A stretch of 64,000 nt of DNA from Cucumis sativus (Eukaryota > Streptophyta > Magnoliopsida > Cucurbitales > Cucurbitaceae), in contig NC_026657.2 in assembly GCF_000004075.3 (NCBI RefSeq), positions 39,728,732 to 39,792,731 of the forward strand, in the 5' to 3' direction. Of the stretch, positions 23,397 to 36,926 are shown one piece after another. The notes beneath the pieces were generated by a model. That model saw nothing but the letters and a program-made list of their open reading frames with translations. It had not been told where the DNA came from and searched no databases. Both the position numbers and the translations under genes were made by a program. Numbering within the stretch: the stretch's first letter is position 1; the number at the start of each line of letters is the position of its first letter.

Positions 23397-26300
23397 CTAT
23401 TGTTTGACAAAATTTGAAAATGTTAACTGACGATAAAGGGCCGTCTTTTCGTCATCGTCAAAATCTAGATCATCCTCATAATCCATATCGATAACTGTTC
23501 TATCTGTAGTATATAGATCGTCTGAGCCTGCTAAATGGACTTGAGAGTATCCAGCACCTGAAGGTGACCTTTCAGATTCTATTTGCTGCATCTCTGATTC
23601 AATTAAAACTTCCATTCGTGCTCGTTCTCTATCTCTTGGATAGGTGCAGTAGAGAAACGAGTAAATAAAACAACAGAGAGCCAATGGAATTCCTATTGCT
23701 GTGTACAATGCCCGAGCTAATGATGCTGCATTCTCCCTATCTGTAGCAATTTCTTCGGATTCACTAGATCCTTTTTGAACAGGCTTATATCCATAGACAT
23801 GCTGAGCCAGAATTCCAACAACAGGAGGGGCAAATGATGACAAAATAGACTCGAAGGACCGATCTAATGCATAGACACTAGTCCGAGATTTCTCAGGAAC
23901 TATCTCTGCAAAAATAGGACTGCAAAACAATAACCATGATTCAAAGTCAATATTGTATCTTTGTTCCTTTCGTACATGAATTATGAAGAAATGTACGCGC
24001 CCACAAATTCTATTGTTATCCATTCAATGTTCAAGGCTGTATGTATTAACATTCTATTCTTGACATGCATTTTTTCTGGATATTGTTTATAAGTAATCAA
24101 TATCCAATCGTCACTAAAGATGGCTAATCCTCTAGGTCATGCTCTCACTTTATGAGCCTAAACTACAAGTAGGATTTTCTTTTAGTTTTGGAGAAAACCT
24201 ATTGTTCGAAAGATGTATAGCTTATGATTCAATTTTCTAATCAATTTTCAGGGAATCTGGGTATCACCTTTTCAATTTCTATGTAATTGGCCCACCTGAA
24301 CACTATTTTTTCTCATAGATTGAGATAGATGACAGCAAATATGACACTTACTTATTTGTAGCTGGAGCATTCCAAGAAATAAAAAACCCCACAATGATCA
24401 AGACTAGTCCATGGATAACTGCTGTAGAGGGCCCATCAGGCAAGAAGAGCAGAAGAACTGCAGCTAGAGGGATGCCTGACCCTGAGCTGATCTGGGCCAG
24501 AATAATCCTTCCGGAGTTTGGGAAACGTGTGGAGAGGATATCTCCCATTTTACCTCCAAACAAACCTCCAAGAGAGTTTCCAATCACAAACATGCCCATC
24601 AGAAAAGCAGTCTTCTGATGGGAGAAGCCCTTGAGCTCCAACCACATTGTTGCAAATGACAAGGCTGACCAGGGAAATGAACCTGTGACACCCTGCGCTA
24701 CGATGATCTGGAAGGATGGAATCTTCATAACTGATTTGGCTTCCCTTGCCAAGACCTTCACTTCAGACCAAAAAGAACTTTGGGGTGGAACATCATTACC
24801 TATTTTTATGCCATCGTCTAAAAAATGTGGATCCTGTGCAAATAACCGGACTAGAATGCCAACAATAACACTGATTAATCCAACTAGATGAAATGCAATT
24901 CTCCAACCAGGGATTCCCATAAATGTTATTGGAGCTATCACAATTGAACACAACCCACCAATAATGGAGCCTAGGTTGCCTGTTGTTTGAAGCCATCCAA
25001 AAGCCAAACCACGGTTACTGTCATCTGTTGAATCTGCTACAAGGGACTGGATGGCAGGTGCAACTAATGCGAGACCAATCCCATTCAAGCCTCTTGAAAT
25101 AGCAACCTGTTGGATACAATCTGAATGACTTATAATCAGCTAATATTTAATCCCAGTATAGGTAAATCTGCCACATATTAATACATTGACAACTAAAAAA
25201 ATTCTAACAAATTAACTTTGCCCAAGTTCTGGTGACTTAACCAATATCTAAGCACCAACGGAAATTTGTCTATAAATCGGTGCAGGTTTTCCCTCTTCCA
25301 GCATATTACCCAAATTTTGTATGCTTGTCAAAAATATATTAATCCTACAAATGAAATGCCCACGTGCTGAAATTTTCGAATCAATTTCTTCATTTCCCAA
25401 AGGCAACTGGCTTCATACACAGACTTCCAACAGAACATGTAAGTTTAAACATAACTGGCAAAAAGAGTGAAACAAGCCTACTAAACCACAGAAGTGTCAA
25501 TATCGGTTTCTCCATCCCAAATTTATTACCAATTTCCTTATATACCAGTTATTATCAATTCTAATTCTTCATGATCTCAGATCATTCTTTGCTATATGCT
25601 TTCAAGTAATTGCCTATTTGCAAATGTATTTTTGTACATGATGAGCGCATGAGCAATTTACTGAGAAAAAGATACATTTCCAACCAGAATTCAGCAAAGA
25701 TTACGCCTCACTACAACTGTCAAAGGCTACACAACTATGTTCATAGTTTCAAACTTCCAACAATAAATAAACAAACAAATAACCACAAGTGTTCCAAATC
25801 TTCATTTGAAATCTACTTCTTAATGTTTCGCAAATTTTCTGCTATAAGTAGATAAGGCAAAATTGGAATGGTAAATCACTAATCACTTAATATGGCTTAT
25901 TATTTTTAATAATCATTCTAGGACGGTTTAATGGTTTGTGTCCCAACTTCTCCATTATTTATGATTACATCAGTATTAGTATACAAACAATGAAGAGCAA
26001 TACGTTCTATTTTAATTGATTCGTGCAACAGCCCTAAACTTCTATTCGTTATTATAAGTACACAATAATATCCGAAAGCGAAGACACAATCAGACAAAGA
26101 ACAGGAAGCAAAATTGGCGAGACCAAAGCAATAGGAGAAAATACAGCATTGTCTAGGGCTACACAACAGTGAAATGAAAGAGAGTGAAAAAAAGAATCAG
26201 GAGCAAGAGTAGAACCGGATGAACCTGAAGGAAAGTAGAGGAAAAGGCGACGAGAAACGTAGCGGAGGCCCAAAGGAAAGCGCCGAGAGCAATCACATGA

Positions 26301-26512
26301 GCTCGGTTATGGCGGACGGCCAAATAAGCAGCCAAGGGATAGCAAGCGGCCTGAACGATAGATCTGAAGAGAGTCAAAGAACCGAGACCAGTAGGATCGG
26401 TGTGCAAGGCGGCACCGACCTCTTTGTAGACACCAGGTAAGAGAGATTCGTCGGCTCTCTCCATGACTCCAGCAAGGTTGACGAGAATAAGTGTCACCGT
26501 CTCCGGCTTCAT
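23397..26512 (-). CDS. Major facilitator superfamily transporter, UNE2-like, 521 aa
   Basis: Three exons, 26225-26512, 24352-25106 and 23397-23919, join in frame (phase 0, then phase 2). The product starts MKPETVTLILVNLAGVMERAD and has about 10-12 hydrophobic segments. An MFS-type loop 2-3 lies near GWLQTTGNLGS, and the second half repeats the pattern (GNSLGGLFGGKMGD). The conserved NAPATNNPIFAEIVPEKSRT spans the last splice junction. The C-terminal tail is long, cytosolic-looking and acidic (DMDYEDDLDFDDDEK). It matches the Arabidopsis At1g78130 (UNE2)/At4g36790/At2g18590 group, as I recall it; UNE2 was named from an unfertilised embryo sac phenotype. Substrate unknown. The in-frame extension upstream of 26512 has no ATG, so the start is well placed. 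Intron 1 is about 1.1 kb. The next gene on the other side of the tRNA is the methyltransferase, convergently arranged. Confidence 0.9.
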
Positions 26513-28206
26513 CTCGGTCCGTGGCCGTGGCCGTGGCCGCCTTGAGTTTTGTAATGCTCGCAAAGGCTCTCGCGAATTTAGGCTCCAGTTGGTCGTTGGA
26601 GCATCCGCTTTTAATCTGCCAATTAGAGAAATTCCCTCGTCTTTTATTGTTTCCTAAGATTGCTTTTTTATACTCATAAATTCCTCTTCTTTTATTATTC
26701 CTTTTCTTTATTCTCACTTCTATACTTCTTATCTAAAATTTTATTACAATCTATTTTTAAAAAATTATAATAAAATAAATACTTCTTTATTTCTTTTTTT
26801 AAAAAATGGTTACTCTTTTTATTAAAAATATTATATACCTATTTTATAAAAGTATTTGATCACATCATCAAACAAATATTCCAAATTCAAAATTCAAAAG
26901 AGATTTATAATTAGGAACGAGTTTGTTCTCTAGACTTTTAAAGCATCTTAGTTTGAAAACTTTTGAAAGTAAAAGCATTTCAAACAACTTTATATATATT
27001 ATTATTTTAAATATTGACGTGTCATTTTAAATCAAGGGAATGTATTTTAAAAATCATAACTTTTTCTAGCTTTTTCTTCTAATTTTGAATATTCTATAAT
27101 TATTTTTAAATTATTGAACCAAAATTGATCTAACAAATTTTTAAACCTATTTTAAAAAATTTTAAAACTAAAAAGATATTTTAAAAATTAAGAGACCAAA
27201 TAAATCTAAGATTGAAAAGATAAGTTTTTTAAAAAAAAACGTAGATATTTTTTAACACTTAGGAAATTAAATATGTAATTAGTTTTCTTTTCCTTTACAA
27301 TATGTGGGGTGGAAATATACAATTTATGTTTAATAATTATTATAAAAACGTGTTGGTATTTAAATTTCCATTCTCATTGTATAATTTGTTGTAGTTTAAA
27401 GCCTTTAGAGAAACAATATTTGATAGTAACTTGTAGTCTAATTTTCATGGTTAAAGTCCCTTTTGAAAAATTAGGCATCAAAAAGCATTATTAGTGACAA
27501 CAAATACATTCCTTAACATTTAAGGTCGCATCAAGAATAATCAGAAATGGGTCATCTTCCCTTCTTTTTTTTTTTTTTTTTTTCTCTTTTTATAGGAATT
27601 TCTATTTTATATTTATATCACAATTTTGATCTCTATAAAGTTAATTTTTATTGAAATTAGTTAATTAATAATAATAATAATTTTCATGTAAATAAATAAA
27701 AACATATGAATATATTTCCAATTTTTATCGTGTTACTATTACTATTTTGGAAACAAGCTTCATTCAAGTTAGATGTTATCGTTAAGAAAAATCCTCACAA
27801 AAAGAAAAAAGACTAGAAAATGGATAATAAAATGACAAGATAACACAATAACTAAAAGAAACTTCCCCAAAACACTTGGCAAGTGCATGCAAGCATCAAC
27901 CACATTCTTTGTTTATTAGAGACCAATGTACCAAGAGAAATTGACACACCTCCCTTTTTCAATTGAACATAGAATAATTATGATCGTCAAGGAGTCACAA
28001 ACCCCCCATCTTAATCCCATCTAACTTCCTGATGTTGCAGCAAGCAATCTCAGCATTGAGTTTCTCGAAATCGTTATAGTGAGAATTTTTATTTTTAACT
28101 TACAAAAGCCAAGCAAAGATTTAACTATTCTTTAAGATTAAAATTGAATTTAGGTTTTCCTAAATGACATTTTATGATATAGTTCATTCCTATCATTGGA
28201 TATAAC

Positions 28207-28427
28207 TAGAGACGTCTATTTAACCACGACAGTCCACGACCCAAACGAGGTGAGGAATTCCCTACTACACGAGAAATCGGAGAGGGAGCGGAGATTAATT
28301 TTTCCCCAATGACAATTTGGGATCGGAGACCGAGAATCCTCACCCTATTCTCTGCATAGAAATTTGTAGAGATAGGGAGGGAATAGGATAGGAGCAAAAT
28401 AGGGAGTGGGACAAGTGGACTTGTCTA
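28207..28427. mobile_element. Non-autonomous hAT-like element (MITE), 221 bp, perfect 8-bp target duplication
   Basis: Bounded by exact 8-base copies gatataac at 28199-28206 and 28428-28435. The ends are TAGAGACGTCTATTTAACC and, from the other strand, TAGACAAGTCCACTTGTCC, an imperfect inverted repeat. Inside is the purine-rich 'gggagtggg/gagggagcgg' wording common in small plant hAT elements. There is no open frame of note. The perfect duplication suggests it is younger than the other small elements here. Confidence 0.85.
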
Positions 28428-31400
28428 GATATAACAGAACAAAAGTAGAATATCCGTTGCCTCAGCACCACGCCAACAAAAGTAGACCGGCCGACGGTGT
28501 CCATTCTATACAAAGACCACCTAATCAAATACTTTGGGCCACATTTCAGGCCCATTCTTACCATCGGTTTTAGTTTTGGGCTCGACTCTAGCAGCCCAAT
28601 GTGAAAGGATATAATCCGTAAATCCAAAATTATAAATCTCAACCCTCTCTTCTTATGTGTATTTTTCTACCCTTCCCCACATGATTCCATACTTTTCTTT
28701 TGTTTAGAAGGCTCTTTTCCATTTTTGTTGCTATTTGTATAGGAAGATAAAGTCTAAATCTCTAGGGATATTTTCATCTTAGAGTAACTTAGAGATAATT
28801 TTATTAGAGAAAAAAAAAAGGGTTTAGTTATATTTATAAAATCTAACTAGTTGTTTTGGTATTGGTTATAACGATAGGTGATTGTTATATACTCTTTAGA
28901 TTATAATAGTAAATGTTTAGAGTGTAAATTGTTTTAGTATAACTTACACATGAGGAACAAGTTATAAGCACGGTAGACAATGAAAGTTTTCAAATAGTTT
29001 TGTTGTATTTAACTATGGGATAATGGAAGACCAAAGCAGTAGGTGGAGTCTCCAATAGCCCACTTCATATATCCAAAACAAATTGGGGTCAAATGTCCTC
29101 TAATAGATTTAGCTATTTTTCAACATGTCTTAGTCTAAAAGTATTTTCTCTCTTGTTGACCTCAAATAATATATGTCATGTATGGAGTAACTCCTACGTC
29201 CTCTATATTGAGTAAACCATTAACTTGTTTTACTCTCGTTTCGACTTACAACATTGGAGTATTTCAACATCTCATAAGTTTTCTTTCTTTACATTTTGTA
29301 TGTCCCGCGTTGCTTCCACGTAAGTCTATTGATTCTCCTTTTTCCCTAACTATACCAAGGGACAAATCAACCAAAATGAAACAAAGAGAGAACCAACAAC
29401 TTTTTCTCCCTTTTTAAAGATATACAAAGGTATGAAGATTAGTAGATGCATCGAGTAATCTCAACTAAATTGACACATCAAGCATCCTCATCACATTCCT
29501 AACACCATAAATGCATGTATTATCATAAAAAAAAATGTACAAATAACCACAAAATTGATAATACAATTATGAGATAGGTTACCTATAAAAAGTCATCCAA
29601 TTAAGCTTTGGAGGAGAGAAACTCTCGTATGAAACTGAACTTTGACTGAACTATATATATTAATCTATTTATTTAAGGTAGTTGGGATGAAATTGTACAA
29701 CAAAATAATAAAAGAAAAAAGAAAAGGGAATTAACTTTTTTGAGATTGTACATGTTGAATATATAGATTTGGATGTTATATAATTTAAATTGGTTATAAT
29801 GTGGGGATGTTATAGTGTAGTAGCTAGGTTAAGAAAGGTTTGGGGGGGAGAGTTATAGTGGGGAACATGAAGAGATAATCAAAACCACTTGAGGGTAGGG
29901 GTTGAAACCCACAAAGGAGACCAACATAATGTCTCATCAATTACTTTATTCTAAAGAAAATTTCTTTTTTAGCATCTAATAATTTGTTTGCAACTCAAGT
30001 AAAGCCCTTTGTCTCTATGTCTCCACTTTTAAAATCTCCAATCTAAATCCTAAACATACCAAATCTAATTCAATTCACCTTTCAATTTAAACTATATAAT
30101 ATATGATATATTGGTTAAGAGAAGTATGATCCCAACAAATTAATGCAAAAAAATTATTAAGTAATAATTAAAATTTTCTTTTAACATCTAATAATTTGTT
30201 TCAAGACATTGTGAGAATCATAACCATTCGTATATATGGGTATGTTTGAAAGTTCTACGATTTTTAATTACAAGGGAGTTGACAATTTGGATGGAAGGAA
30301 ATTTGGACGGCGATAGCAAAAGATTTTAATAATATATCATTAATTGCACATTAAATGTATAGACTCCATTTCAAATCTAGGAAATATTATCCTCAACATG
30401 GTTTAATTAATGGAGAAAGAAATGTCCAAGTTGAGTTAGAGGTGGGTCGAATCTGTACTCTATTCTACTCAAACTAAAAGTAATTTATCGATAATTAAAT
30501 TAATTGACTAAATTAGTTGAGTTAGAAGTCTAACTATTATATATGTGGAACAAAGTGAATGAGATGAAGAACTTGAATCTTCTACTTTCGACATTTTGAT
30601 GGAAGAAGATACATATTTTATACATAGTAGTTGACTAGGTGTAAGGTTGGAAATATCTAATATTAGTATAAACTTTAGAGTTTATAATTAGTATGTTTAG
30701 AATAATTGGTTTTTGCAGAAGTACATTTGAAAGGAAAACATGAAGTGTGTTTATTGCTTATTCCACTAAAACTTTCGTAATTAACCATTTGAAATTTTTA
30801 TAATTGTGCACATATTTTTACTTAGTTAGAACAAACCATAAAAGGCTAATAGATGAAAATGTGCTTGAGTTTCTACTAACAAAAAAAATCAAATAGGCAT
30901 CAATAAAAAAAATTTGAAAATAGAAAAAAAATTAATAAACTATATACCTTTGATAGAAAAAAAAAACTACTAAAAAGAAAATTTATTACAAAATAAAATA
31001 TAAAAGAAAAACAATTATAATCAATGATTTTAGATTATAAAAAATATATATTTTTTAAAATACAAATCTAAATAAATAAGTAAAAAGAAAAATTTAAAAC
31101 ACTTTAGAGATAGATTACCAAATAACAACAATAAATAAAGTTATTTTTAAATTAACTAAATAATTGTAAATATGAATATAGTAATAATGGAGTAGTAGTT
31201 GTAATAAGAAACCCTAGTAAGGGATTAGATTAAAGAGGTTAATAATAGTCTTAGATATGGGGGAGGGTGAGGTGATGGGATGAGATGAGATGGCCGGTAA
31301 GTTAAAAAGGGGAAGGAAAAGTGGAGGGTAAAAGGCATGAAATGAAGTGTGTGTGTGTACATAATAATTATAATTATAATTATATATATATATATATATG

Positions 31401-32008
31401 GTTGAGTAGTCACATTGGAATAATATTAGATGATGTCGGAATGAAGTGTATATATATAATTTAAATTTATAATATATGAAATGATAGCCACATTGAATCT
31501 TAGGCGTACGGAACACATGTAATCTTCCATTCCAAACCAACTTTTCCTTTTTATTTTAATCTCACTTTTAGGGTAGAAAGATACGACCATCTTCCCCCAT
31601 CTTCTCTTCACATCATACCATTAACTGGACCTTCAATTCAAATATACAAACTATGCATACACACACGCACACATATAATTGACCTACATCAAATAAATAT
31701 AATGTGACATACGTAGAATATAGAAGGATTCTTAATCGAAAATAGTACATGGTGATTATTTTCTTTATAACTTCGTTATAACTTTGTGAGATAAAATTAA
31801 CTTGATTTAAGGTTATGATATGTATAGAACGTATGACTTCTTTTAATTTACGTTAATTGATGATCAATATAAAGGTTGTTTCTTTTCCACTTCATTTTTG
31901 TCAAGAAAACTTTTGATTTTTCTTTTTATCCTACAATTTTTATTTACATTAGTTATGTAACTATGTGTAAGTATATATATATTTTTTAAATTACAAATTT
32001 ACAATGAC

Positions 32009-32148
32009 TAGATGTGAGCAATATCGGTCATTTGGAGTCAATTTTCCAACCCTAGTGAATCGATTACGATTGGCTTAGTAATAGTTCAAACGAAACATGA
32101 GTACAAATTAAACCAATTGTTGGTCGGTTTTGATTGATTTACACTCTA
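32009..32148. mobile_element. Possible small hAT-like element, 140 bp
   Basis: The left end TAGATGTGAGCAATATCGGTC resembles the reverse complement of the right end (TAGAGTGTAAATC...AAAACCGACC), and the wording is like the element at 17374. No target duplication is visible, so the boundaries are tentative. Confidence 0.4.
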
Positions 32149-33086
32149 GATAATTTTAATTAAAAAAAGTTATCAATTGATCGATAAATTCCTCCTTGTC
32201 TCACTCAACTAAGTTTTACTGTCTTTCATACTCACAACAAAGGGAAATACATAAACCTAAACCAAAATTAAGTATGAACAACCATACTTAACAGAAACGA
32301 AAACACACCTCCACCACCATATTCATTTCTGTTTCGTGTTTCATAATAAACATATCGTTATCAAAGAAATTAATTAAGTCAACAAAATAGAAAAGGCTTA
32401 AAATAGAAGAAAGATGTGCAAAAGTGTTTGTATCATAATTAATTAATTAATAAATAAATAAATAAATAAGAGAGAAATTAAAAGGAAAGATATTTACACA
32501 TATTTGACTAAATAACATAACAACAACAGGTAGAGAGAACATGATCATCACATATATATATATATATTAGGGGTAGCAATAGAGAATAGCCTATCAAACA
32601 TAGCATCATCTTAGTATATATATATAGATTTTCTTTCCCCTTCAAAATCACCGGTAGTAGAGAGAGAGGGCCCAATTTGTGACCGGAAAATCTCGAACCG
32701 CCATAGACTGCGGCAATTGCCAAAACACAGATGCTGCCTGCTGCTGCTACGGCGTTGGAAAAAATCTTCCACCTTCCCCTTACGCCATTATATTGTAAAC
32801 TGAATCCACTAAAGTTCAAACACACACCCACCGTGTTATAAACCCTAAATTTTCATCATTTTATGCCCTAAAGATAGCCATTAATTAACCAATTATATAT
32901 GAACATTCTATTATATGAAATAATAATCTTTAACATCATCTTTTAAACCTCTTGTATTATATGGAAATTTGAAGATTTAAATTGATATATTTATGAAAGT
33001 TGGTATGAATTGATATTTTGAACATAAAAAATAGTAATAATATTCCTTGGTATATAAACTGCCAAAAGGGTTTTATGATGATGGGT

Positions 33087-34361
33087 CTATGGGGGAAGAG
33101 GGGTTGTTGCTTGAGGGTTCTTATTTTCCATCATCAACTCACCACCACCACTACCACCACCACTACAATCTCCACAATCATCATTAAAATCATCAGTATC
33201 ATCATCATTGCCATTTTGATTACCTAAAAGAAATTTTTACCCATTTCCCTTTTTCTTTTTTTTTCTTTCTTTCTTTTATCTACTACTGTACTTTTACCCT
33301 CTTGGTAGTTGAAACAAATATTCCCCAAATTATTCAATGAAAGAACAAAGTGAACAACGACCCCATAAAATTTAAAACTTACAATTTGCTGCATTATTAT
33401 TATTATTGTTATTGTTGGAACTTGCTGTCACTGTCGCTGCTGTTGGTGCTGGTGCTGCTGTTGCTGTTGCTGTTGGTGCAGTGGTACTACCGCCGCGGTT
33501 GCTTCTCCAGGTTTCATCATTTTGAACCAGCCTATTACTGCCATGAACAACATTGTGGTCCATCTCTAAATTCTCTCTAACTTGCTTGGAAATATTAGAA
33601 TTAAAATCATGCCCTGAAGATACCGATTGAAATGAAAAAACCCCACCAACACCAACATTGTCGTCCTTTGATCGAGAAGGGTAAGAACCCACTCCCAATC
33701 CAGAATCTTCTAAACGCGTAGCTGTGGAGTTATTACTTGTTGTTCGAACCAACCCAAACAGATCAAATCGCCGGGAATAGGATGACCCACCGGAAGTAAA
33801 AGGCGGGGAAGGGATTCCAGTGAACTCTTGTACCATTGCTCTGAAATTCGTAGTGTCTGTTGTGAGAACGGTGGTGGGGGCTCGACGTGAAGCTCTAGTT
33901 CGTTTCTTAGTATTGACTTTAGGATGTAAAGCGCCGGAAGACGTTGATGGGGTTGAACGAATCGTTGGGATTTGGTTTTGGGTAGATCCGTCGGGGGGAG
34001 TTTTGAAATGGGTGGGTTCTCCAGATCTTAAGACGTCGAGATTAACAAAGGAATTGGAAGAAGAATCAGGGTTGAAATTGTAATTAGAGGAAGCTGGAAA
34101 ATCATAGAAAGAAGGGAGGAGGTGATGATTATTTTGGTAATTATGAAAACTAGGAAGTGATTGTTGATGATGAGGAATTGAAGAAGAAGAAGAAGAAGCA
34201 AGAAGAGATGAAGAAGAACAAGAAGAAGAAGAAGAAGAAGAAGGAAGATTGAAGAAAAGTGGGGATGGAGGAAAAACTAGTTGAGGTTGTTGATGATGAT
34301 GAGAATCATATTCTTCATCACCACCACTAGAAGATTGCAAACTTCCGCTACCGGAATCCAT
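33087..34361 (-). CDS. VQ motif-containing protein, VQ22-like, 371 aa
   Basis: Two exons, 33383-34361 and 33087-33223, joined in phase 1 (AAT T|GT AAT). The VQ motif core FRAMVQEFTG lies at residues about 173-182, followed by IPSPPF as in the VQ22/VQ4-like group. VQ proteins are nuclear partners of WRKY transcription factors and often MAPK substrates; SP sites occur at IPSPPF and PPSPLF. A basic patch KKRTRASRR (about 152-160) just before the VQ motif may be a nuclear signal. The N-terminus is dominated by Ser, His and Gln runs (encoded by GAA-type triplets on the other strand). The end of exon 1 is a long Ala/Thr/Pro then Asn run, and exon 2 encodes an Asp-, Asn- and Gly-rich tail. Reading straight through exon 1 would stop after CKF; the donor GTAAGT there and the acceptor tcttttag make the spliced form more likely. 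The start at 34361 is the first in-frame ATG. Confidence 0.86.
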
Positions 34362-36926
34362 TGACAAAGGAAAAGGGAAGGGAACTAAAAATTCAAAAAC
34401 AAAATAAATAAGAAGATGGATCGATCAAGATCAGCTTTTATTGAGAAGGAATAAAAATCTTGGAAGGAAGGGAAGATCTTTTACTTGTCATTCACAGATG
34501 GAATGGAAGCCAAAAAGGAAGGGAGGGGGGGAGAGAGGGTTTATCTAAAAAGAAGAGAATATAGATTGGGGGTAGATACTAATAATAATGACATTTGGGA
34601 GGGTAAAGTAGCAAATAAAAGAGGGAAGAGATCCAAGGAGGGTAATTAAGAAAGGTTTAGGGTTTTTTTTTTAAGAAAAAAAAAACTTTTGATGAAGGAA
34701 AAGGAAAGGGAAAAAAGGGTATTTATGAAAATGAAAAGAGATAAAATAGGGTTTAGGGCAGAGTAAAGAAGTGAAGATGAAGAGAGGGAGGGGGTGGACC
34801 CAAAGCATTTGAAAAGGGGATGCTGGCAACGGGTCAAACTCAAACTTAATAGCAAAAAGAGAGCAACATTTTATTTTACATATATATATGTATATATTTA
34901 GTTTAGTTTTTTTGTTTTATTTCTTTGGGGTTTTTTTTCTTCTTCTTCTTAGTGTATAGAGAGTGAATGAATGAATGTGAAAGCAAGAAAATGAAACACA
35001 AAAATAATGATGTCATAAATTTGAGAGATTTCAGGGAATAATAACTGTTATTAGATGATACAGACAATTCAATGTTTAATTTTACATTTTTTTTTTAAGA
35101 ACAATAGGACGATGTTATAATATTATTGGGCTAAAAAAGAGAAAGAAAATGGGAAGAGTAAAATAAAGAATGAAATGATTCGAATTATTAGGCGCATTCA
35201 TCTGCGTGGTTAATGCGAAAATGAAATTCCGGTTTGTTTCATGCGTTTACCAACAAAAACATTTCCATTATTAAAACTTAATTCATCCCCTCTTTCTCCT
35301 CCCTTTTTAATTATCTCTAAATACCTTTATTTATGCTTTCCCTTTTCTTTTCTTTTCTTTTTCTACTTCATTTAATATAAAATAATTATAGCTCAAATAT
35401 ATATACGATTCAAACTTACTTGCTTTTCTGTGTTTAGTACAATCACGAACTCTAAGAGTTCGTAATTTTTTTTAAACTATGATCACAAGATGATACGGAT
35501 TAGGATTGTATTGAGACATTTCGATTAGGTTTGTCACCTCTTTAACATCTTTATCATGCCACCAAACAAAAATCATTAATAGACCAAATAAGAGAACGAT
35601 ATGATTAGTTAGAGAGAAGCTCGAATGAAATTAGTTTAAAATAATAGCTCAAATGACGTTAACTGTATTATATTAATTTTGAGGTTAGAAATTTGATCTC
35701 CTACCCCATCAATAGTCCAACTGAGTTGAAAAAAAAAAACTTCCCAATTACCAAAGTTACTGTATAATTTGTCCAATTAACAAAATTATTGTATAATTGA
35801 CCCAAAGAACTTTAGGTTAAATTAATAAAAGAAATTGAAGTTTATGGATTTATTTTGTTTTCACACTTAATCTTGTTTAGATTATTAAAGGATTTTAAAA
35901 AAGATTAGATATGGTAATTGAAGTTTGGAGATTTATTTCATACTTTGAAAGATTAAACCCACACAAAGTTAAAAGTTGAATGACGACTTATCTAATAATT
36001 ATGAGACTCAATAATTAGAATTAATATTTATGAACCACCCAAAAGTAAAACTTTGTGAACAAATTAATAATATGATTATAACTCAAAACAAAAACAAAAT
36101 TAAGAGTGAATTAATCAACCTAATTAGTACTATCTCTTTATTTTGGTATGTTTGACTTACATGAGCTTAGTAGAGTAGAATTCAACTATGAGTTTCATGT
36201 AAATCTAAATTGATATTATTATATAATATAAACCCATAGAAAATTAATTAATTATAATAAACATATATGATTAATATACCAAACAAATTCACTTAATAAA
36301 CTCAATTTTTTAAATTCTGAATTTCACTATTCTTGCTCGTGACCCTTTGTTGCATTCAAAGTAAAAGCGATTTGATTTTTTTTTTTTTTTGAAAATGCAA
36401 TTATTTTTTCTTTGAATTTAATGTCAAAAATCAATTGCATAATATAACAACAAAAAATTATATCATTATTATAACATGTTTATTTAATTATCAAAATTTT
36501 AACAGGTCAGCATATTAGGAGCCGTAATTAATTTCCCCCATGAATTAAGGAATCTAATTATATATTATTTGTAAGTATTAATTAATAAGAGAATCCAAAA
36601 TAATTCAATAAACGTAGTTTTTTAGATATATTTTATTACTAACTAAGAGATGTTAATTAAGTTAAATTGTTTAGGAAATTAGAAAAAGAAAATTAAGAAA
36701 AGAAAAAAAAAAGAAAAATGGAATAATGAATCCAGATCAGCCTTTGACTTAGTCAAAGCTCAGAAATAGTAAGATCAAGGATGTTATGATTGAGAGTTAC
36801 AACAGAGAATCTTTCTTCCCAAATGGGACTTCACAATTATAAATTTGATACCAATCATACCAATTCTGTATGTGTATGTATATATATATATTTGTTGTGT
36901 ATGTATATATATATATTTGTTTAAGC

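Larger units (their letters stand above)
26513..33086. other. 6.6-kb AT-rich gene desert
   Basis: The promoter of the MFS gene is at the left end and the 3' flank of the VQ gene at the right end. It holds a hAT-like MITE (28207-28427), a less certain one (32009-32148), TA/TG microsatellites near 31350-31400 and 32550, and a 30-base near-repeat 'catctaataatttgttt' at about 29973 and 30187. A GC-richer exon-like patch at 32640-32790 is described in the findings. No other gene is supported. Confidence 0.6.

Noticed and set aside
24394-24891. Plus-strand frames opposite the MFS transporter
   Set aside because: They mirror coding exon 2 of the transporter. The minus-strand reading has conserved membrane segments and correct splice sites.
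28206-28642. Overlapping minus-strand frames of 63 and 100 codons
   Set aside because: Most of this is the hAT-like MITE and its flank. The predicted peptides have no recognisable features.
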